Shown here in pieces: positions 60,385-64,000 of a stretch of DNA of 64,000 bases (position 1 is the first letter of the stretch; every line of letters begins with the position of its first letter). The stretch covers positions 124,001 to 188,000 of the forward strand of contig NZ_NSEB01000006.1 in assembly GCF_002734215.1 (NCBI RefSeq), in the 5' to 3' direction. Source of the stretch: Fredinandcohnia onubensis. GTDB lineage: Bacteria > Bacillota > Bacilli > Bacillales > Bacillaceae_L. A program made the position numbers and the translations under genes. The notes below the pieces were generated by a model, which had not been told where the DNA came from, searched no databases, and worked only from the letters and a program-made list of their open reading frames with translations.

Positions 60385-60580
60385 AATAAATAAAAAAAGG
60401 AGGTTGAAAAGGACCACGTCGACAAAAACGCCACGTCCTGTGGCATTGTCGACACTAGCACATCCTGTGCGTCGAAATTTCAAGGCGGCGCAGCTTTGAG
60501 GACCGGAGCGTATGCAGTTAATACGTGAGGACCGGAGAAGCAAGCCAACACAGAAGTTCGATGTGTCATTTTCATCCTCC
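60385..60580. repeat. GC-rich intergenic repeat between rpmA and spo0B
   Basis: About 190 bases, much higher in GC than the surroundings. It contains two GAGGACCGGAG copies (near 60498 and 60529), and paired CACGTCCTGTGGCATTGTCGAC and GCACATCCTGTGCGTCGA segments (given in parts). The 69-codon minus-strand frame across it (60373-60582) looks like an artefact. It resembles GC-rich intergenic repeats of Bacillus that I know from memory. The rest of the spacer 60271-60621 holds the rpmA terminator and otherwise nothing clear. Confidence 0.6.
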
Positions 60581-60582
60581 AA

Positions 60583-60618
60583 AAAATAAAACTCTAACCT
60601 TAAGGTTAGAGTTTTATA
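60583..60618 (-). terminator. Terminator of rplU-prp-rpmA
   Basis: AAAACTCTAACC-TTAA-GGTTAGAGTTTT followed by ATTTTTT on the minus strand, right after the rpmA stop. Confidence 0.92.
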
Positions 60619-60621
60619 CGA

Positions 60622-60945
<324 letters not shown>

Positions 60946-61272
60946 TTATGATTGAATTTTCATATATTGTCCATAATCAAGTTCAATCGTTTGTAAGGAT
61001 ACAAGCATTCCCTCTAGAAGAAGCTGTACCTTTTCCTGGGTTGTCTCATCCTCGAGTTGAGGAATTTGACAGCGGAGGAATCCATTTTTTTCTTGCTCCA
61101 ATATCGGCTCTACTTTACATAGAGCATATATGGAATTAATGGCACCAAAAGCAACGGCTGAGGCACCTGCACAAACGATATCCTTTCCAGGAACATCATA
61201 TTCGGCATGTCCACTCATTGTAAACGAGTCGATTCTACCAGAACTATTACGGTTAATAGTTATTTTTATCAT
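60946..61272 (-). CDS. prp: Ribosomal-processing cysteine protease Prp
   Basis: 108 residues. The catalytic pair is His22 (in SGHAEYDVPGKD) and Cys34 (in IVCAGASAV), both at the family positions. It trims the N-terminal extension of L27, whose gene carries the matching LQFF site 30 bases downstream. Formerly called YsxB. Confidence 0.96.
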   Translation of the reverse strand: MIKITINRNSSGRIDSFTMSGHAEYDVPGKDIVCAGASAVAFGAINSIYALCKVEPILEQEKNGFLRCQIPQLEDETTQEKVQLLLEGMLVSLQTIELDYGQYMKIQS

Positions 61273-61283
61273 GATAGAAAGCC

Positions 61284-61592
61284 TTATGCGTTGATTTTTT
61301 CGATTGTAACTTTAGTGTAAGGTTGACGATGACCTTGTTTTTTACGGTAGTTCTTTTTAGCCTTGTATTTGAAAACAACGATCTTCTTAGCGCGACCTTG
61401 CTTTTCAACTTTAGCTGTAACAGTTGCACCTTCAACAGTTGGGCTACCAACTTTTACGTTTTCGCCACCTACGAATAAAACCTTGTCAAAAGTAATTGTT
61501 CCACCTTGTTCTACGTCAAGCTTTTCAACATAGATTTCTTGGCCTTCTTGAACTTTGATTTGCTTACCGCCAGTTTCAATAATTGCGTACAT
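61284..61592 (-). CDS. rplU: 50S ribosomal protein L21
   Basis: 102 residues starting [17 protein letters not shown], with the C-terminal [14 protein letters not shown]. The frame extends 14 codons further upstream into the leader RNA, but AGGAGGT lies just before the ATG at 61592. First gene of rplU-prp-rpmA, controlled by the L21 leader and a strong promoter. Confidence 0.98.
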   Translation of the reverse strand: MYAIIETGGKQIKVQEGQEIYVEKLDVEQGGTITFDKVLFVGGENVKVGSPTVEGATVTAKVEKQGRAKKIVVFKYKAKKNYRKKQGHRQPYTKVTIEKINA

Positions 61593-61603
61593 ATTTGCAC
61601 CTC

Positions 61604-61706
61604 CTAATAGTATGACTAAGACTCGCCAATACACAGGCGCTCCATTAATGGAAACTTAACTACCTGGAATGAGCGGTTGTAGCAGTGGGTGCTACAAACA
61701 ATAACA
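61604..61706 (-). promoter_or_regulatory. L21 leader RNA
   Basis: About 100 bases of conserved-looking leader between promoter and rplU. It contains the hairpin TGTAGCA-CCCAC-TGCTACA at 61696-61678 and further short arms (CATTCCAGGTAG; TTTCCATTAATGGA). This fits the ribosomal protein L21 leader known from Bacilli, thought to allow autogenous control. Confidence 0.8.
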
Positions 61707-61711
61707 TGAAA

Positions 61712-61740
61712 ATATTATCACAAAGACAAGTTTGAGTCAA
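61712..61740 (-). promoter_or_regulatory. SigmaA promoter of rplU
   Basis: TTGACT (61740-61735) and TAATAT (61717-61712) on the minus strand with a 17-base spacer. The -35 lies just after the RNase G stop codon. Confidence 0.85.
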
Positions 61741-61752
61741 TCATTTCTTATA

Positions 61753-63222
61753 TTAGGATCGATTATTTAGCCTTTCTTTCATTTCATCAATGGTTCCAGT
61801 ATGTCTAATGAAATATTCATGTCGAGGAGAAACTATTTCGGTTACATAAATACGAAAAGACAAGGCTTCTTCCAAACGTTTCTTATGATTGGTGTTTTCT
61901 CCGAGTAGGACTTGTTTTACTTCTTCTGTTGTTTCAATCCAAATCGCGTCGTAATCCATGCCTTGATATTCCCATAATTCACGTTCAAGTTTGAAAGCAA
62001 TCGTTTCTGCAGAGTCTACCCGTCCTGTACCTGAACAAGTTGGACAACTCGTCTGCAATATACCAGAAAGATCTTGACGAGTTTTCTTACGGGTTAGTTC
62101 AAGAATACCTAGAGACGTAAAGCCATGAATAGTCATTCGATTTCGATCTTCCTTCGCTACAGAGCGTAAGGCTTGGATGACTTTTTGGCGTTCATCATTA
62201 TGCTTCATATCAATAAAATCAACCAAAACAATACCACTAATATCTCGAAGCCTTAGTTGGAAAGCAATTTCTTTTGCTGCTGCGATATTTGTTTTAAACA
62301 CCGTATCTCGCAAATTTTCTTTTCCTTGAAACTTTCCAGTATTCACATCGATTATCGTTAAAGCCTCTGTCTGCTCAATTAATAAGTACGCCCCATTATC
62401 TAGCCATATAATATGCTTAAGTGCTTTTTCAATTTCCCGCTCTATACCGTAAGAGGAAAAAATGTTTTCCTTTCCACGAAAAAAAGAGACTTTTTCTTCG
62501 CCTAATAGGTCCTTTATCTGTTTATATTCTTGCGCTTCATCAATTACAATTTCCTTAATATCCTCAAACTGATGCTCTAATAAAATTTTATCAACAAGAT
62601 TATTGGCATCAAATAAAAGAGTTGGGGGCTTAAGTAGTTTTTGCTTTTCAATTAATGAATTGAAGCGGCTTCTTTGAATCTCAAGCTCCTTTAGAATGAT
62701 TGATTCATCCTGATTTTCACAAGCAGTCCGGATAATAAGACCTTCTGATTTTTCAAGATATGTTTTTCCAAAATTACGCCATCTGTCCCTTTCTCCTTCC
62801 TCTTTCATTTTCCTCGAGACTGCTACATAATTCCCAAATGGCGAATAGACAAGGGAAGTTCCAGGAAACTCAATTAGTCCAGTTAGTTTGGGACCTTTCC
62901 GCTCTGTCCCTTCTTTCGTAACTTGAACAATGATTTCCTCACCTTGTCTAACAAAATGAGCTATACTTTTATCTTTTTCACTTTGGGAAGAAAGATGGTA
63001 GGAAGCAAGCTGCTCTCGCCCGATATAGCCGTTTCTGCCTATACCAATATCAACAAAGGCCGCCTGCATCCCCGGTAGGACGTCAATCACTCGCCCCTTA
63101 TATAAATTCCCAACGATTTCTTTATGTTTGGGTTGCTGGATATTCAACTCTAGAACTTTATGATCCTCTACTACAGCTACTCGTTTTTCACTTGTTTTAA
63201 CATTTATAATAATTGTCTTCAA
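61753..63222 (-). CDS. rng: Rne/Rng family ribonuclease (RNase G)
   Basis: A 489-residue endoribonuclease. The S1 domain (GNLYKGRVIDVLPGMQAAFVDIG in part) is near residues 35-120. Catalytic Asp residues are in LTIIDVNTGKF and IVLVDFIDMKHNDER, and the zinc-link motif is SCPTCSGTG. It lacks the long C-terminal scaffold of RNase E, so the RNase G type is likely. B. subtilis has no such gene, but other Bacillaceae carry one beside spoIVFB-rplU. Substrates here are unknown; the location suggests rRNA or ribosomal-protein mRNA processing. Confidence 0.93.
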   Translation of the reverse strand: MKTIIINVKTSEKRVAVVEDHKVLELNIQQPKHKEIVGNLYKGRVIDVLPGMQAAFVDIGIGRNGYIGREQLASYHLSSQSEKDKSIAHFVRQGEEIIVQVTKEGTERKGPKLTGLIEFPGTSLVYSPFGNYVAVSRKMKEEGERDRWRNFGKTYLEKSEGLIIRTACENQDESIILKELEIQRSRFNSLIEKQKLLKPPTLLFDANNLVDKILLEHQFEDIKEIVIDEAQEYKQIKDLLGEEKVSFFRGKENIFSSYGIEREIEKALKHIIWLDNGAYLLIEQTEALTIIDVNTGKFQGKENLRDTVFKTNIAAAKEIAFQLRLRDISGIVLVDFIDMKHNDERQKVIQALRSVAKEDRNRMTIHGFTSLGILELTRKKTRQDLSGILQTSCPTCSGTGRVDSAETIAFKLERELWEYQGMDYDAIWIETTEEVKQVLLGENTNHKKRLEEALSFRIYVTEIVSPRHEYFIRHTGTIDEMKERLNNRS

Positions 63223-63278
63223 ACTCTTGTCCTCGCTTTAACAATACACTTTCCTTTACTGTACCTCATTTGGAAATG

Positions 63279-64000
63279 TCAAAACAAGTAGAGAAGCTCA
63301 CCGACGGGTTGGGTAATCTTTTTATCATTAAAATAGGCATATAATAGTTCATTTTCATCAAGCGGCTGTTGGTTTTCTCCGTCCTTTCTAATGACAATGG
63401 GGTGCTTACAACCTCGTTGGAACATCGAAAGAACGGAATAAACCATTTCTGTTTCGTCCACTACGAGTGGCTTCAATTTCGTAAAGGTGTCCTGCTTACC
63501 GTAGTAGCGTTCCAGTAAGAATCTCATAAAGACGTAATGCCTCTTTCTCCATTCCATAATTATCGAAAAGAATAGAAAGGATAAAATTACCCATAGATTT
63601 AGATTGTTCGGGCTATAGAGTATCATTCCAATTAAAATGAGCCCAGCTATCAAGCAGGATACAAAAAGCATCCGTTTATGTGCCTCAAAAAAAGAATGCT
63701 TATAAGAAAAAAACAAATAAAGCAGTTTCCCTCCATCTAACGGCCAAATCGGAAGGAGGTTAAAGATAAGAATGACTAAGTTATGATATAGAAAAAGATC
63801 AAATGTTTTTGGGGAGATGACTGAACCCAAAAACAAGCAATACGCAACACCCACTAACCAAATATGTTGTAGTGGCCCTGCTACTATTACGAGGAGTTCT
63901 TCCTTCAAGGGACGATTTCCGTGTTCATCCATCTCTGCCACTCCACCAAATGGCAGGAGCTGAATCTTCTTAATTCTCCATGAAAAAAAATGGGCACATG
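63279..64000 (-). CDS. spoIVFB: Stage IV sporulation protein FB, intramembrane metalloprotease (5' end missing)
   Basis: The frame is open to the window edge, so the N-terminus is missing. The first residues seen are CAHFFSWRIKKIQLLPFGGVAEMDEHGN, i.e. the sequence just after the HExxH zinc motif, which falls outside the window (shown in parts CAHFFSWR and LLPFGGVAEMDEHG). The third zinc ligand is the Asp of NLLPIWPLDGGKLL. The C-terminal cytoplasmic CBS-like region follows. SpoIVFB cuts pro-sigmaK in the mother cell. A GTG at 63941 is internal, not the start. Confidence 0.93.
   Translation of the reverse strand, partial: CAHFFSWRIKKIQLLPFGGVAEMDEHGNRPLKEELLVIVAGPLQHIWLVGVAYCLFLGSVISPKTFDLFLYHNLVILIFNLLPIWPLDGGKLLYLFFSYKHSFFEAHKRMLFVSCLIAGLILIGMILYSPNNLNLWVILSFLFFSIIMEWRKRHYVFMRFLLERYYGKQDTFTKLKPLVVDETEMVYSVLSMFQRGCKHPIVIRKDGENQQPLDENELLYAYFNDKKITQPVGELLYLF

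Noticed and set aside
60373-60582. 69-codon minus-strand frame between rpmA and spo0B
   Set aside because: It lies wholly within the GC-rich repeat, its protein has no family features and it has no clear ribosome site.

Overview
This window is a stretch of chromosome from an endospore-forming Bacillaceae. The evidence is the gene order, which follows the Bacillus subtilis segment from mccB back to spoIVFB almost gene for gene, together with sporulation genes (spoVB, bofC, safA, spo0B, spoIVFB, a pbpI-type PBP), AT-rich sequence, AGGAGG ribosome sites and frequent TTG/GTG starts. It is not B. subtilis itself. It has an RNase E/G gene next to rplU, an RsfA-like regulator and an ABC transporter beside rarA, a NERD protein between yrrI and yrzQ, and no nad genes between safA and pheA. 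Most genes lie on the minus strand. No tRNA, rRNA, CRISPR array, prophage or transposase was seen.

Layout, from left to right in window coordinates. (1) 1-2.7 kb: the methionine-to-cysteine operon yrrT-mtnN-mccA-mccB, interrupted by a nested palindromic repeat. (2) 2.8-15.2 kb: yrrS, pbpI, greA, udk, the tRNA U34 hydroxylation/methylation genes trhP2-trhP1-trmR, mltG, and alaS-yrzL-yrrK-yrzB behind an alanyl T-box. (3) 15.2-18.5 kb: yrrI, a plus-strand NERD gene and the small genes yrzQ, a zinc-ribbon gene and yrrD. (4) 18.5-25.2 kb: recD2, yrrB, mnmA, a cysteine desulfurase, cymR and a YczE-like membrane protein. (5) 25.3-30.3 kb: rarA (+), an ABC exporter, an RsfA-like regulator (+) and tcdA. 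(6) 30.4-34.2 kb: 6S RNA with its own promoter, then aspS and hisS under a histidine-type T-box. (7) 34.2-45.5 kb: a small HTH gene, an SH3b/amidase_3 cell-wall hydrolase (+), dtd, relA, apt, recJ, a CDF cation transporter and secDF. (8) 45.5-54 kb: comN, spoVB (+), yrbG-like, yrzE-like (+), yajC, tgt, queA, a DUF2905 gene, ruvB, ruvA and bofC. (9) 54.2-64 kb: a YhcN/YlaJ lipoprotein, safA, pheA, pheB, obg, spo0B, rpmA, prp, rplU with its leader, RNase G and truncated spoIVFB.

Several groups work together. The cysteine genes mccAB, the desulfurase and mnmA (tRNA 2-thiolation), and the cysteine regulator CymR are all in one window. tRNA quality and modification is heavily represented (trmR/trhP1/trhP2, mnmA, tcdA, tgt, queA, dtd, alaS, hisS, aspS). 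DNA repair is represented by recD2, rarA, recJ, ruvA and ruvB. Prp sits between rplU and rpmA because it trims the L27 N-terminus.

I did not find a convincing new multi-gene system. The points most worth checking are a terminator-like hairpin that contains the pbpI ribosome-binding site, a run of nine G in pbpI, three different structured intergenic repeats, the NERD insertion, and the RsfA/ABC cargo near rarA. All starts were chosen by reading upstream Shine-Dalgarno sequences by eye. Family names come from recognition of motifs and synteny, not from database searches.
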